This document shows positions 37,990 through 49,694 of a stretch of 64,000 bases of DNA, piece by piece (within the stretch, counting starts at the first letter, position 1; the number at the start of each line of letters is the position of its first letter). This stretch comes from Streptomyces malaysiensis subsp. samsunensis. Its GTDB lineage: Bacteria; Actinomycetota; Actinomycetes; Streptomycetales; Streptomycetaceae. The DNA is taken from the NCBI RefSeq assembly GCF_024519315.1, contig NZ_JANIIC010000051.1, positions 28,010 to 92,009 of the forward strand, read 5' to 3'. Under the pieces are notes generated by a model. It had not been told where the DNA came from. It worked only from the letters and a program-made list of their open reading frames with translations, and did no database searches. Position numbers and translations under genes: made by a program.

Positions 37990-38028
37990 GTTGAGTTGTG
38001 TTGGGTGCATCTGACAGGAGCTGGCGGA

Positions 38029-39072
38029 GTGAAGAAGACGGCGACGCGGCTCGCGGACGGACGCGAGCTGATCTATTACGACGCGCGCGACGACGCGGTG
38101 CGCGACGCCGTCGACCAGCGGCCGCTCGACCCCATCGCGACCCGCTCGGAGATCCGGCACGACCGCCTGCTCGGCGACCGGGTGGCGATCGCCTCCCACC
38201 GCCAGGCGCGCACCTACCACCCGCCGGCCGACGAATGCCCGCTGTGCCCCTCCCGTGAGGGCCGGCACAGCGAGATCCCCGCCGCCGACTACGACGTCGT
38301 GGTCTTCGAGAACCGCTTCCCGTCACTGGCCGGTGACTCGGGCCGGTGCGAGGTCGTGTGCTTCACCTCCGACCACGACGCCTCCTTCGCCGACCTCGAC
38401 GCCGAACAGGCCGCGCTGGTGCTCGACGCCTGGACCGACCGCACCGCCGAGCTGGCCCACCACCCCGCCGTGGAGCAGGTCTTCTGCTTCGAGAACCGCG
38501 GTGAGGAGATCGGCGTCACCCTCGGCCATCCGCACGGCCAGATCTACGGCTATCCCTTTGTGACCCCTCGCACACAGCTGATGCTCCGCTCGCTCGGCGA
38601 GCACCGTGAGGCCACCGGTCGGAATCTGTTCGATGATGTGGTCGCCGATGAGCTGGCCGACGGGCGCCGGGTGGTGCTCGACGGTGAGCACTGGGTCGCG
38701 TTCGTCCCGTACGCCGCCCACTGGCCCTATGAGGTGCACCTCTACCCGAAGCGCCGGGTCCCGGACCTGCCCGCGCTCGACGAGGCCGCGCGCACAGAGT
38801 TTCCACAGATGTATCTGGAACTCTTGAAGCGCTTCGACCGGATTTTCGGTGAAGGTGAGCCGCCCACGCCCTACATCTCCGCCTGGCACCAGGCGCCGTA
38901 CCACCTGACCGACCGCGGTGAATTCGCACTTCACCTCGAGCTTTTCACCATCCGCCGCACTTCCGGCAAGCTGAAGTTTCTCGCGGGTTCCGAATCCGGC
39001 ATGAATGTGTTCATCAACGATGTGCCGCCGGAGGCCGCGGCCGAACGACTGCGAGAGGTAGCGAGCAAGTGA
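38029..39072 (+). CDS. galT: Galactose-1-phosphate uridylyltransferase GalT
   Basis: 347 residues from GTG 38029, GGAG eight bases upstream. HIT-superfamily fold with H167-P-H169-G-Q171, the nucleophile histidine motif, and the zinc-binding CPLCPS near residue 70. It converts Gal-1-P and UDP-Glc to Glc-1-P and UDP-Gal (Leloir pathway). First gene of galTEK; it overlaps galE by 4 bp. Confidence 0.94.
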   Translation: MKKTATRLADGRELIYYDARDDAVRDAVDQRPLDPIATRSEIRHDRLLGDRVAIASHRQARTYHPPADECPLCPSREGRHSEIPAADYDVVVFENRFPSLAGDSGRCEVVCFTSDHDASFADLDAEQAALVLDAWTDRTAELAHHPAVEQVFCFENRGEEIGVTLGHPHGQIYGYPFVTPRTQLMLRSLGEHREATGRNLFDDVVADELADGRRVVLDGEHWVAFVPYAAHWPYEVHLYPKRRVPDLPALDEAARTEFPQMYLELLKRFDRIFGEGEPPTPYISAWHQAPYHLTDRGEFALHLELFTIRRTSGKLKFLAGSESGMNVFINDVPPEAAAERLREVASK

Positions 39073-40046
39073 GCAATGCGCAGCAGAAGAAGTACCTGGT
39101 CACCGGCGGTGCCGGCTATGTCGGCAGCGTGGTCGCGGCGCATCTGCTCGAAGCCGGGCACCGGGTGACGGTGCTCGACGACCTGTCCACCGGCCACCGC
39201 GCCGGGGTCCCCGAGGGCGCGGAGTTCATCGAGGGCCGCATCCAGGACGCCGCCAAGTGGCTCGACCACTCCTACGACGGCGTCCTGCACTTCGCGGCGT
39301 TCTCCCAGGTCGGCGAGTCCGTCGTCAACCCCGAGAAGTACTGGGTCAACAATGTGGGCGGCACCACCGATCTGCTCGCCGCGATGCGCGACGCCGGGGT
39401 GCGCACCCTCGTCTTCTCCTCCACCGCCGCCACCTACGGCGAACCCGACCAGGTCCTGATCACCGAGGACCTCCCGACCGCGCCCACCAATCCCTACGGG
39501 GCCAGCAAGCTGGCCGTCGACCACATGATCAGCGGCGAATGCGCCGCCCACGGTCTGGCCGCGGTCTCCCTGCGCTACTTCAACGTCGCGGGCGCCTACG
39601 GGGCCTACGGCGAGCGCCATGACCCCGAGTCCCATCTCATCCCCCTGGTGCTCCAGGTCGCCCAGGGCCGGCGCGAGGCCATCTCCGTCTTCGGCGACGA
39701 CTACGCCACCCCCGACGGCACCTGCGTCCGCGACTACATCCACGTCGCCGACCTCGCCGACGCCCACCTGCTCGCCCTCGGCGCGGCCTCCTCCGGCGAG
39801 CACCTCATCTGCAACCTCGGCAACGGCAACGGCTTCTCCGTCCGCGAGGTCATCGAGACGGTGCGCCAGGTCACCGGCCACCCCATCCCGGAGATCGCCG
39901 CCCCGCGCCGCGGCGGCGACCCGGCGGTCCTGGTGGCCTCCGCCGAGCGCGCCAAGGAGCGCCTGGGCTGGCGCCCGACCCGCGCCGACCTGGCCGGAAT
40001 CGTCGCGGACGCATGGGAGTTCGCGCAGCGGAGGGAGAGTCAGTGA
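39069..40046 (+). CDS. galE: UDP-glucose 4-epimerase GalE
   Basis: 325 residues from GTG 39069, overlapping the galT stop (GTGA). The NAD loop GGAGYVGS, a Ser in FSSTAATYG and the Y143-x3-K147 pair (NPYGASK) are those of an extended SDR epimerase. It interconverts UDP-Gal and UDP-Glc. Overlaps galK by 4 bp. Confidence 0.94.
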   Translation: MSNAQQKKYLVTGGAGYVGSVVAAHLLEAGHRVTVLDDLSTGHRAGVPEGAEFIEGRIQDAAKWLDHSYDGVLHFAAFSQVGESVVNPEKYWVNNVGGTTDLLAAMRDAGVRTLVFSSTAATYGEPDQVLITEDLPTAPTNPYGASKLAVDHMISGECAAHGLAAVSLRYFNVAGAYGAYGERHDPESHLIPLVLQVAQGRREAISVFGDDYATPDGTCVRDYIHVADLADAHLLALGAASSGEHLICNLGNGNGFSVREVIETVRQVTGHPIPEIAAPRRGGDPAVLVASAERAKERLGWRPTRADLAGIVADAWEFAQRRESQ

Positions 40047-41245
40047 CGGACGAGCACGGCCCCGGGCGGGTCACGGCGGGGTTCCGCGAGGTCTACGGCA
40101 CCGAGCCCGGCGGCGTCTGGGCGGCGCCGGGCCGGGTCAATCTGATCGGCGAGCACACCGACTACAACGACGGCTTCGTGATGCCGCTCGCCCTGCCCCA
40201 CACCTGCCTGGCCGCCGCCTCCCCGCGTACCGACGGGGTGCTGCGGCTGCACTCGGGCGACGTCCCGGGCGGGGTCGTCGAGCTGCGGGTCGAGGAGCTG
40301 ACGCCGGTCGCGGACGGCACCGGCGGCGGCGACCACGGCGGCTGGGCGGCCTATCCGGCCGGAGTGGTCTGGGCGCTGCGCGAGGCGGGGCTGCTGACGG
40401 GCGCGGCCGGCGGTGCCGAGCTGCACTTCGAGTCCACCGTGCCCACCGGCGCCGGCCTTTCGTCGTCCGCCGCGCTGGAGGTCGTCACGGCCACCGCGCT
40501 GAACGACCTGTACGGACTGGGGCTCACCCCGCCGCGCATCGCCCAGCTGTGCCAGCGCGCGGAGAACGCGTTCGTGGGCGTGCCCTGCGGGATCATGGAC
40601 CAGATGGCGTCGGCGTGCTGCACCGAGGGGCACGCCCTCTTCCTCGACGCCCGTGATCTCACCCAGCGTCAGGTGCCGTTCGACCTGGCGGCGGAGGGGC
40701 TGCGGCTGCTGGTCGTGGACACCCGCGTCAAGCACGAACTGGGCGACGGCGCCTATGCGAACCGGCGGGCCGCCTGCGAGGCGGCCGCGCGGGCGCTCGG
40801 GGTGCGGGCGCTGCGCGATGTGCCCTTCGACGGGCTGGAGGCGGCGCTCGCCGAGCTGGAGCGGCTGGGCTGCGACGCGGTCACCCGGCGCCGGGTGCGC
40901 CATGTGGTCACCGAGGACCGCAGGGTGGAGGAGGTCATCGAGCGGCTGGACGCGGGGGACACCCGGTCCATCGGACCGGTGCTGACCGCCGGGCACGCCT
41001 CCTGCCGCGACGACTTCGAGATCTCCTGCGCCGAGCTCGACCTCGTCGTGGAGACGGCGAACGCGGCGGGTGCGCTCGGGGCGCGGATGACCGGCGGCGG
41101 CTTCGGTGGCTCGGCCATCGTGCTGGTGGCGGAGGGGGACGCGGAGGCGGTGAGCAAGGCGGTGACCGAGGCGTTCGGCGTGGCCGGCCACCGGGCTCCG
41201 CGGATCTTCCCGGCGGTGCCCAGCTCGGGGGCGCGAGGGCTGTGA
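40043..41245 (+). CDS. galK: Galactokinase GalK
   Basis: 400 residues from GTG 40043, in a GTGA overlap with galE. The galactokinase signature GRVNLIGEHTDYNDGFVMP, the ATP loop PTGAGLSSSAALEV and GARMTGGGFGGSAI are the three GHMP motifs. It phosphorylates galactose at C1. Last gene of the operon. Confidence 0.94.
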   Translation: MTDEHGPGRVTAGFREVYGTEPGGVWAAPGRVNLIGEHTDYNDGFVMPLALPHTCLAAASPRTDGVLRLHSGDVPGGVVELRVEELTPVADGTGGGDHGGWAAYPAGVVWALREAGLLTGAAGGAELHFESTVPTGAGLSSSAALEVVTATALNDLYGLGLTPPRIAQLCQRAENAFVGVPCGIMDQMASACCTEGHALFLDARDLTQRQVPFDLAAEGLRLLVVDTRVKHELGDGAYANRRAACEAAARALGVRALRDVPFDGLEAALAELERLGCDAVTRRRVRHVVTEDRRVEEVIERLDAGDTRSIGPVLTAGHASCRDDFEISCAELDLVVETANAAGALGARMTGGGFGGSAIVLVAEGDAEAVSKAVTEAFGVAGHRAPRIFPAVPSSGARGL

Positions 41246-41619
41246 CGGGCGGGTGCGACGACTGAAGCCGGGGAGCCGGGCCGTCGCACCATCCCCCTTG
41301 ATCGCTCCTCGGTGGATTTCCATCGCTCGTAGATCACCGACTCCTCAAGAGCGAACAAGAAACGCACAGTGAACAGCCGAGAGCGGTCAGTTTCGCTAAT
41401 CCGCTTCCGATATGAGACCACGGCCTTACTCTGAGTACAGTGTCGGTGGGGGCCGACGCTTATCAGGGGGCGAGACAGTCAGGTACGACGCCCGGGGCGG
41501 GGTAGCAATCAGAGCACGGCGGCGGCCGTGCGGGTTGTGGTGACCTTGCGCCGGGCGCCGTACCCGCACTGTTTCTCGGTGTATCCGGGATCTTCATCCG
41601 GCGACGTGGGGGGTTGTTC
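41246..41619. other. Intergenic gap between galK and response regulator
   Basis: 374 bp with no gene. A perfect small hairpin GCACGGC-GGCG-GCCGTGC lies at 41514-41531, about 90 bp before the next start, and could be a terminator of an upstream transcript or a leader structure. No other clear element. Confidence 0.45.
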
Positions 41620-42498
41620 GTGGCACGTATTCGGGTTCTCGTGGTCGACGACCATCGTATTTTCGCCGAGTCCTTGGCGGCCGCCCTCGCGGCGGAGCAG
41701 GACGTGGACGTGGCGGCGGCCGGAAGCGGCCCGGCGGCGCTGCGCTGTCTGGAGCGCGCGGCGGCCGAGGGGCGCCGCTTCGACATTCTGCTGGTCGACG
41801 CCGATCTGGGCACGGCCGCCGATGGCGCGGGGCCACCGTTCCCCGCGTCGGCCGAGCCGGCCTACGGCGGGGCCAACGGCACACCGCACACCGGCATCCA
41901 CGGCGGGCCGCATGGCGGGCCGTACGGCGGGGCCCATGGCGGGCCGCACGGCGGCCCCGCCCGGGCGGTGAACGGCCGGGCGGCCGACGGCATATCGCTC
42001 GTCGGCGCGGTCCGCTCCGCACAGCCGGGGGTGCGCACCGTGGTGCTGGCCGAGCGCGACGATCCGCGCCGCGCGGCGGCGGCGCTCCAGGCCGGGGCGT
42101 CCGGCTGGGTCGCCAAGGACTGCTCACTGGTCCGGCTGCTCGCGGTCATCCGGGGGGTGCTGCGGGACGAGACACATCTGCCGCCCGCCCTGCTCACCGG
42201 CGTTCTGCGGGAGTTGACGGCCGCCCGTAAGCACCGCACAGAAAGCGAGCGGCTGGTCGAGTCGCTGACACCGCGTGAGCGGGAGGTGCTGCGCTGCATG
42301 GTGGCCGGGCTCGGCCGTAAGGCCGTCGCCGAGCGGCTCTTCCTCTCCCCGCACACCGTCCGCACCCATATGCAGAATGTGCTGGGCAAGCTGGGTGTGC
42401 ACTCCACACTGGCGGCCGTGGCGCTGGCCCGGCGCGCGGGCGTGGGCCCCGTCGACCTAGCCGGGGAGATTGTCGAACGGGGCGGTCAACTGGCGTAG
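41620..42498 (+). CDS. LuxR-family response regulator with Gly/His-rich insertion in the receiver
   Basis: 292 residues from GTG 41620. The receiver starts RVLVVDDHRIF and keeps the phosphoacceptor D60 (ILLVDAD) and the Lys (GWVAKDCS). Directly after D60, about 55 residues of low complexity interrupt the fold, including tandem GGPHGGPYGGAHGGPHGG encoded by 12-bp DNA repeats. A GerE domain (LTPREREVLRCMVAGLGRKA, SPHTVRTHMQNVLGKLGV) completes it. No sensor kinase is adjacent. The 3' end overlaps the convergent MarR gene by 42 bp. Confidence 0.85.
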   Translation: MARIRVLVVDDHRIFAESLAAALAAEQDVDVAAAGSGPAALRCLERAAAEGRRFDILLVDADLGTAADGAGPPFPASAEPAYGGANGTPHTGIHGGPHGGPYGGAHGGPHGGPARAVNGRAADGISLVGAVRSAQPGVRTVVLAERDDPRRAAAALQAGASGWVAKDCSLVRLLAVIRGVLRDETHLPPALLTGVLRELTAARKHRTESERLVESLTPREREVLRCMVAGLGRKAVAERLFLSPHTVRTHMQNVLGKLGVHSTLAAVALARRAGVGPVDLAGEIVERGGQLA

Positions 42499-42954
42499 CA
42501 GCGCGGCCAGTTCGGCGCGCTGGGCCTGGGAGAGCTCGGCCAGGATGGCGTGCTCATGGTCCAGCAGCCCGGCCAGAGCCTGATCGGCGCGGTCACGTCC
42601 TTCGGCGGTCAGCCGGACCAGCACACCGCGCCGGTCGCTCGGGTCGGGCCCCCGCTCGACCAGCCCCTTCTTGGCGAGCCGGTCGATGCGGTTGGTCATG
42701 GTGCCCGAGGTGACCAGGGTCTGGGTCAGCAGCTGCCCGGGGGAGAGCTGATACGGGGACCCGGCCCGGCGCAGCGAGGTCAGGACGTCGAACTCCCAGG
42801 GCTCCAGATTGTGCTCGGCGAAGGCGATCCGCCGTGCCCGGTCGAGATGGCGGGCGAGCCGGCTGACCCGGCTGAGCACTTCGAGCGGTTCCACATCGAG
42901 GTCGGGGCGTTCCCGCCGCCACGCCGCGACCAGCCGATCGACCTCGTCCTCCAT
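42457..42954 (-). CDS. MarR-family regulator
   Basis: 165 residues from ATG 42954. Winged-helix: SPGQLLTQTLVTSGTMTNRIDRLAKKGLVERGPDPSDRRG includes the recognition helix and the DRR wing of MarR proteins. The palindrome at 42988-43005 lies in the gap to the divergent methyltransferase gene, so it probably controls itself and that gene. The longer frame to 43347 is antisense to the methyltransferase. Confidence 0.87.
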   Translation of the reverse strand: MEDEVDRLVAAWRRERPDLDVEPLEVLSRVSRLARHLDRARRIAFAEHNLEPWEFDVLTSLRRAGSPYQLSPGQLLTQTLVTSGTMTNRIDRLAKKGLVERGPDPSDRRGVLVRLTAEGRDRADQALAGLLDHEHAILAELSQAQRAELAALLRQLTAPFDNLPG

Positions 42955-42987
42955 GGCGATCAGTGTAGTGGGTCTGTCGACATGAAG

Positions 42988-43005
42988 TCTCTTGACATCA
43001 AGAGA
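42988..43005. promoter_or_regulatory. MarR operator: perfect 18-bp palindrome
   Basis: TCTCTTGA-CA-TCAAGAGA, 8+2+8, all positions paired, 33 bp upstream of the MarR start. The TTGACATCAA core is a frequent MarR-family recognition pattern. Confidence 0.7.
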
Positions 43006-43087
43006 TACCGTGGACCACGGTAAGGCGCGGGGCCGAGACACGGCGGCCACGGCGTCCCATACCGACCGTACCCACAGGGGGAAGACC

Positions 43088-43906
43088 ATGACCACCGCGC
43101 CCAACTGGGATCCCCGGCAGTATCTGCGCCATGCCGGCCACCGCACCCGGCCCTTCCTGGACCTGCTGGCTCGCGTCCCCGAGCTGCCCACCGACCCCGG
43201 CCGCCCGCCCCGCATCGCCGACCTGGGCTGCGGCCCCGGCAATGTCACCGTGCTGCTCTTCGACCGCTGGCCCGACGCCCATGTCACCGGCCTGGACAAC
43301 TCCGCCGAGATGCTCGCCGAGGCCCAGCCCCTCGCGGGCCCCACCACCGGCGGCGGCCGCCTCGACCTCCGCCGCGCCGATGTGCGCAGCTGGGCGCCCG
43401 ACGAGCCCTACGACCTGATCGTCTCCAACGCCGCCCTCCAGTGGGCCCCCGGCCACGCCGACTCCTTCCGGACCTGGCTGACCGGACTGCGCCCCGGCGG
43501 CACCCTCGCCTTCCAGGTCCCCGGCAACTTCACCGCCCCCAGCCACACCCTGCTGCGCGACCTGTGCAACGCCCCCGAGTGGCGCGACCGCCTCGCCGAC
43601 CACCTCCGCGACCCGGCCTCCGTCCTGGAGCCCACCGAGTACCTGGAGCGCCTGGCCGCCCTCGGCTGCGAGGTCGACGCCTGGGAGACCACCTATGTGC
43701 AGGTCCTGACCGGCCCCGACCCGGTCCTCGACTGGGTCAAGGGCACCGCCCTGCGCCCGGTCCTGACCGCCCTCGCCGACGACCCGCCCGCCCGCGACCG
43801 CTTCCTCACCACCTACGCCGCCCTCCTCCGCGACGCCTACCCCACCGGCCCGCACGGCACGGCCTTCCCCTTCCGCCGGATCTTCGTCGTGGCCCACACG
43901 GCCTGA
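43088..43906 (+). CDS. tam: Trans-aconitate 2-methyltransferase-like SAM methyltransferase
   Basis: 272 residues. SAM motif I is IADLGCGPGNVTVLL; the Tam-type segment YDLIVSNAALQWAPGHADSF and GGTLAFQVPGNF follow, and the helical C-terminal part (TTYVQVLTGPDPVLDWVKGT) is typical of E. coli Tam relatives. Tam esterifies trans-aconitate, an inhibitor of aconitase. ATG 43088 follows AGGGGGAAG. Divergent from the MarR gene, whose operator lies between them. Confidence 0.86.
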   Translation: MTTAPNWDPRQYLRHAGHRTRPFLDLLARVPELPTDPGRPPRIADLGCGPGNVTVLLFDRWPDAHVTGLDNSAEMLAEAQPLAGPTTGGGRLDLRRADVRSWAPDEPYDLIVSNAALQWAPGHADSFRTWLTGLRPGGTLAFQVPGNFTAPSHTLLRDLCNAPEWRDRLADHLRDPASVLEPTEYLERLAALGCEVDAWETTYVQVLTGPDPVLDWVKGTALRPVLTALADDPPARDRFLTTYAALLRDAYPTGPHGTAFPFRRIFVVAHTA

Positions 43907-43918
43907 CCTCCTGGATCC

Positions 43919-43940
43919 GATCGGGTGATATCACCCGATC
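43919..43940. promoter_or_regulatory. Perfect 22-bp palindrome between tam and the Uma2 gene
   Basis: GATCGGGTGAT followed directly by its complement ATCACCCGATC. It starts 13 bp after the tam stop and 113 bp before the Uma2 start. It could fold as a 9-bp stem with an ATAT loop (terminator), or be a protein-binding site. Confidence 0.55.
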
Positions 43941-44052
43941 AGATGATTGATTCTCAGTTTGCCGTGATGGGCCTTTATGGACGCATAGCGTCACGGTGTC
44001 GCTTGTGCCGTAGTGGCGTCGGCGCCCAGACTGATGGAGGAGGTGCTTCACG

Positions 44053-44697
44053 ATGACCGCTCTCGCACACGAGCAGTGCCCCACCGTGGACGACGGCTTG
44101 TCCCCGGCCGCCGAGCCCGAGGTCCGGGACCTGGACGAGGTGCTGTGGCAGGCGTGGAAGGCCATGGAACTCCCCGAGGGCTACCGGGCCGAGATCGTCG
44201 AGGAGTTCATCGAGGTGTCGCCCACCGGCCGTCGCCGTCATACCGTGATCATCAACCGCCTCCGCCGGGCCCTGGAGGCTCATCTCGCGGATGGTGACCA
44301 TGCCGCCTACCAGGACGGCAATCTCATCTACCGTCGCAAGGTGTGGATCCCCGACCTCTTCATCGCCCCCGAAGATCTTGACGAGATCCCCGACGAAGAA
44401 GACCTCGGAGTGGACGCGAGCGGTGTCCGGGCCGTCTTCGAGGTGGTCTCGCCTGGACGCGAAGCCCAGGCACGCGACAGAAAGCGCAAGCGTCGTGCCT
44501 ATGCCCGCGCGGGCATCCCGCTCTACGTCCTGATCGACGACTTCGACGGCGACGGGACGGTCGTCATCCTCACGACACCCGACCCCGACAAGGCCGTCTA
44601 CGCCGATGAGCACCGCGTGCCCTACGGCACCGACGCCGTCGTTCCCGACGGCCCCGCGAAGGGGCTCGTCATCGGGGAGGCCATCGTCAGGTCCTAG
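44053..44697 (+). CDS. Uma2-family (DUF820) PD-(D/E)XK-fold protein
   Basis: 214 residues with GGAGGAGGTG upstream. DUF820 motifs: ELPEGYRAEIVEEFIEVSPTG, VWIPDLFIA (the D) and AVFEVVSPG (the E-x-V/K strand) followed by RKRRAYARAGIPLYVLID, the usual nuclease-like core. These proteins occur in many copies in Streptomyces and cyanobacteria; the fold predicts a DNA endonuclease, but the function is not proven. Converges on the TetR gene with an 18-bp gap. Confidence 0.85.
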   Translation: MTALAHEQCPTVDDGLSPAAEPEVRDLDEVLWQAWKAMELPEGYRAEIVEEFIEVSPTGRRRHTVIINRLRRALEAHLADGDHAAYQDGNLIYRRKVWIPDLFIAPEDLDEIPDEEDLGVDASGVRAVFEVVSPGREAQARDRKRKRRAYARAGIPLYVLIDDFDGDGTVVILTTPDPDKAVYADEHRVPYGTDAVVPDGPAKGLVIGEAIVRS

Positions 44698-44715
44698 CGG
44701 AGCGGACCCCCGTCG

Positions 44716-45426
44716 TCAGCTCTTGCGGTGGCCTATCAGGCGCGGTTTCGGTTCCAGCCCGTCCAGGCCGTGCCAGGCCAGGTTGACCAGGTGGGCGGCG
44801 ACCTCGGCCTTCTTCGGTTTGCGGACGTCCAGCCACCACTGGCCCGTCAGCGCCACCATGCCCACGAGCGCCTGCGCGTAGAGCGGGGCCAGTTTGGGGT
44901 CGAAGCCGCGGGCCTTGAACTCCAGGCCCAGGATGTCCTCCACCTGGGTGGCGATATCGCTGATCAGCGAGGCGAAGGTGCCCGTCGACTGGGCGACGGG
45001 GGAGTCGCGGACCAGGATCCGGAAGCCGTCCGTGTACTCCTCGATGTAGTCCAGAAGGGCGAACGTGGCCTGTTCGCACAGCTCCCGCGGATGGCCCGCG
45101 GTCAGCGATGTGGTGACCATGTCCAGCATCCGCCGCATCTCGCGGTCCACGACGACCGCGTACAGCCCCTCCTTGCCGCCGAAGTGCTCGTACACCACCG
45201 GCTTGGAGACCCCGGCCTTCGCCGCGATCTCCTCCACCGAGGTGCCTTCGAAGCCACGCTCGGCGAAGAGCGTGCGACCGATGTCCAGCAGCTGCTCCCG
45301 GCGCTCCTTGCCGGTCATCCGGACCCGGCGGGGCCGCCGGGTCCCGGTTCCGGAGGACCGGCCGGCCCGGCCCGGCCGGTCGTTTTCACCGCTGGTATCA
45401 CTGTCGGTCGCCACGCTCTCCATCAT
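44716..45426 (-). CDS. TetR-family regulator in desaturase operon
   Basis: 236 residues from ATG 45426, which overlaps the desaturase stop (ATGA). An Arg/Gly/Ser-rich N-terminal tail of ~35 residues precedes the TetR_N domain: TSVEEIAAKAGVSKPVVYEHF. The C-terminal domain contains WWLDVRKPKK. Co-transcribed behind the desaturase. Tandem TACG/CGTA palindromes before the desaturase are candidate operators, giving feedback control of fatty-acid desaturation. Confidence 0.87.
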   Translation of the reverse strand: MMESVATDSDTSGENDRPGRAGRSSGTGTRRPRRVRMTGKERREQLLDIGRTLFAERGFEGTSVEEIAAKAGVSKPVVYEHFGGKEGLYAVVVDREMRRMLDMVTTSLTAGHPRELCEQATFALLDYIEEYTDGFRILVRDSPVAQSTGTFASLISDIATQVEDILGLEFKARGFDPKLAPLYAQALVGMVALTGQWWLDVRKPKKAEVAAHLVNLAWHGLDGLEPKPRLIGHRKS

Positions 45427-46403
45427 GCCGCTCCGGCGGTCTCCCCCTGACGGCGGGCGTCGATACGGGCCTGGCTGGGCCACCGGACGTCATACGCCCA
45501 GCCCGCCTTCTCGAACCAGCGGATGATCCGGGCGCTGGAGTCCAGCTGCCCCTTCATCACACCGTGCCGGGCGCAGGTCGGGTCCGCGTGGTGCAGGTTG
45601 TGCCAGGACTCGCCGCACGAGAGCACCGCCAGCCACCACACATTGCCGGAGCGGTCCCGCGACTTGAACGGGCGCTTGCCCACCGCATGGCAGATCGAGT
45701 TGATCGACCAGGTCACATGGTGCAGCAGAGCCACTCGGACCAGGGACCCCCAGAAAAAGGCGGTCAACGCGCCCTGCCAGGACCAGGTGGCCAGTCCGCC
45801 GATCAGCGGGGGCAGCATCAGCGAGACCACGGTCCACACCACGAACTGCCGGGAGATCGCCCGGACGGCACCGTCCTTGATCAGATCCGGTGCGTACTTG
45901 TACTGCGGGGTCTGCTCCTCATCGAACATCCAGGCGATATGCGCCCACCACAACCCCTTCAGCAGGGCCGGAACGGTCTCGCCGTAGCGCCACGGGGAGT
46001 GCGGGTCGCCCTCCGCGTCGGAGAACTTGTGGTGCTTGCGGTGATCGGCCACCCAGCGGACCAGCGGTCCCTCCACGGCCAGCGACCCGGCGATCGCCAG
46101 CGCGATCCGCAGCGGCCGCTTGGCCTTGAACGAGCCATGGGTGAAGTAGCGGTGGAAGCCGATCGTGATGCCGTGGCAGCCGATGAAGTACATCGACGCC
46201 AGCAGCGCCAGATCCAGCCAGCTGACCCCCCAGCCCCAGGCCAGGGGAATCGCCGCGACCAGCGCGACGAAGGGGACGGTGATGAACAGGAGCAGAGTGA
46301 TCTGTTCGATGGAGCGCTTGTTGTCCCCGCCGAGCGTGGCGGAGGGAAGCGGGGCCTCCGGGGCCTTCGGCGTGTCGTTGACCACGTCGGGGCTTGCAGT
46401 CAT
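45423..46403 (-). CDS. Acyl-CoA/fatty-acid delta-9 desaturase
   Basis: 326 residues from ATG 46403, four membrane helices. The three histidine boxes are HRYFTH, HRKHH and HNLHH, complete for the di-iron centre of a membrane acyl-CoA desaturase. It introduces a cis double bond to adjust membrane fluidity. It is followed by, and overlaps, its TetR gene. Upstream frame to 46553 not used because no Shine-Dalgarno or conserved residues support it. Confidence 0.91.
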   Translation of the reverse strand: MTASPDVVNDTPKAPEAPLPSATLGGDNKRSIEQITLLLFITVPFVALVAAIPLAWGWGVSWLDLALLASMYFIGCHGITIGFHRYFTHGSFKAKRPLRIALAIAGSLAVEGPLVRWVADHRKHHKFSDAEGDPHSPWRYGETVPALLKGLWWAHIAWMFDEEQTPQYKYAPDLIKDGAVRAISRQFVVWTVVSLMLPPLIGGLATWSWQGALTAFFWGSLVRVALLHHVTWSINSICHAVGKRPFKSRDRSGNVWWLAVLSCGESWHNLHHADPTCARHGVMKGQLDSSARIIRWFEKAGWAYDVRWPSQARIDARRQGETAGAA

Positions 46404-46432
46404 GGGATCCCTCGTGGGGCTCGGGGCATGGC

Positions 46433-46459
46433 TACGGATCCGTAACCTACGGCGTCGTA
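46433..46459. promoter_or_regulatory. Tandem TACG-N4-CGTA palindromes before the desaturase
   Basis: TACGGATCCGTA (46433-46444, perfect) and TACGGCGTCGTA (46448-46459, arms TACG/CGTA) are spaced 15 bp centre to centre, 30 bp upstream of the desaturase start. Likely operator of the TetR protein in the same operon. Confidence 0.55.
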
Positions 46460-46648
46460 AGTATGGCAGGGCCGGGAAGCGGGGCAATAGGGCTCTGGTT
46501 TCTCCCAGGGGTGTGCCGCCTATCCTGGGGGCGTCGGACAGCGCGGTCCGCACATGGCCGAAAGCACCGGGTCAGCAGCCCGCGGCGCCCGCCGCGCAAG
46601 CCCTGATGCCGCGCTTCGAACTCCGTTCACTGCAAGGAGCCCGCACCT

Positions 46649-49369
<2,721 letters not shown>

Positions 49370-49389
49370 ACAAAGGGGTGGCCCGGATA

Positions 49390-49431
49390 CCGGGCGGGGC
49401 CCGCTCCCCAGGGGGAGCGGGCCCCGCCCGG
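49390..49431. terminator. Very strong ppc terminator
   Basis: Arms of 20 bp (49390-49409 and 49412-49431; CCGGGCGGGGCCCGCTCCCC and its complement), essentially no loop, 20 bp after the ppc stop. Confidence 0.85.
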
Positions 49432-49694
49432 TGCTCATAGAAGATGAAGGCCCCGGGGGCTGGCGCCCCCGGCCCCCCGCCAGGCAGCAGGCTCCGCCGC
49501 TGTCCCACGGCCGCGCAGGTCGCCCCGGCAGCGGCCGGTCGGCTCCCCGCCCCACTTCGCGGCCCGCAGCCATCGCTCGCCGGTGGGCGGTCGGCCAAAC
49601 CGTCCTGCGGCTGGGCGGCCCACTGGAGACCCCGGCCTCGCGGCCCACGATCGCCGCTCGACGATGCCCGCCCGGTCCGCCGCGCAGGCACCTC

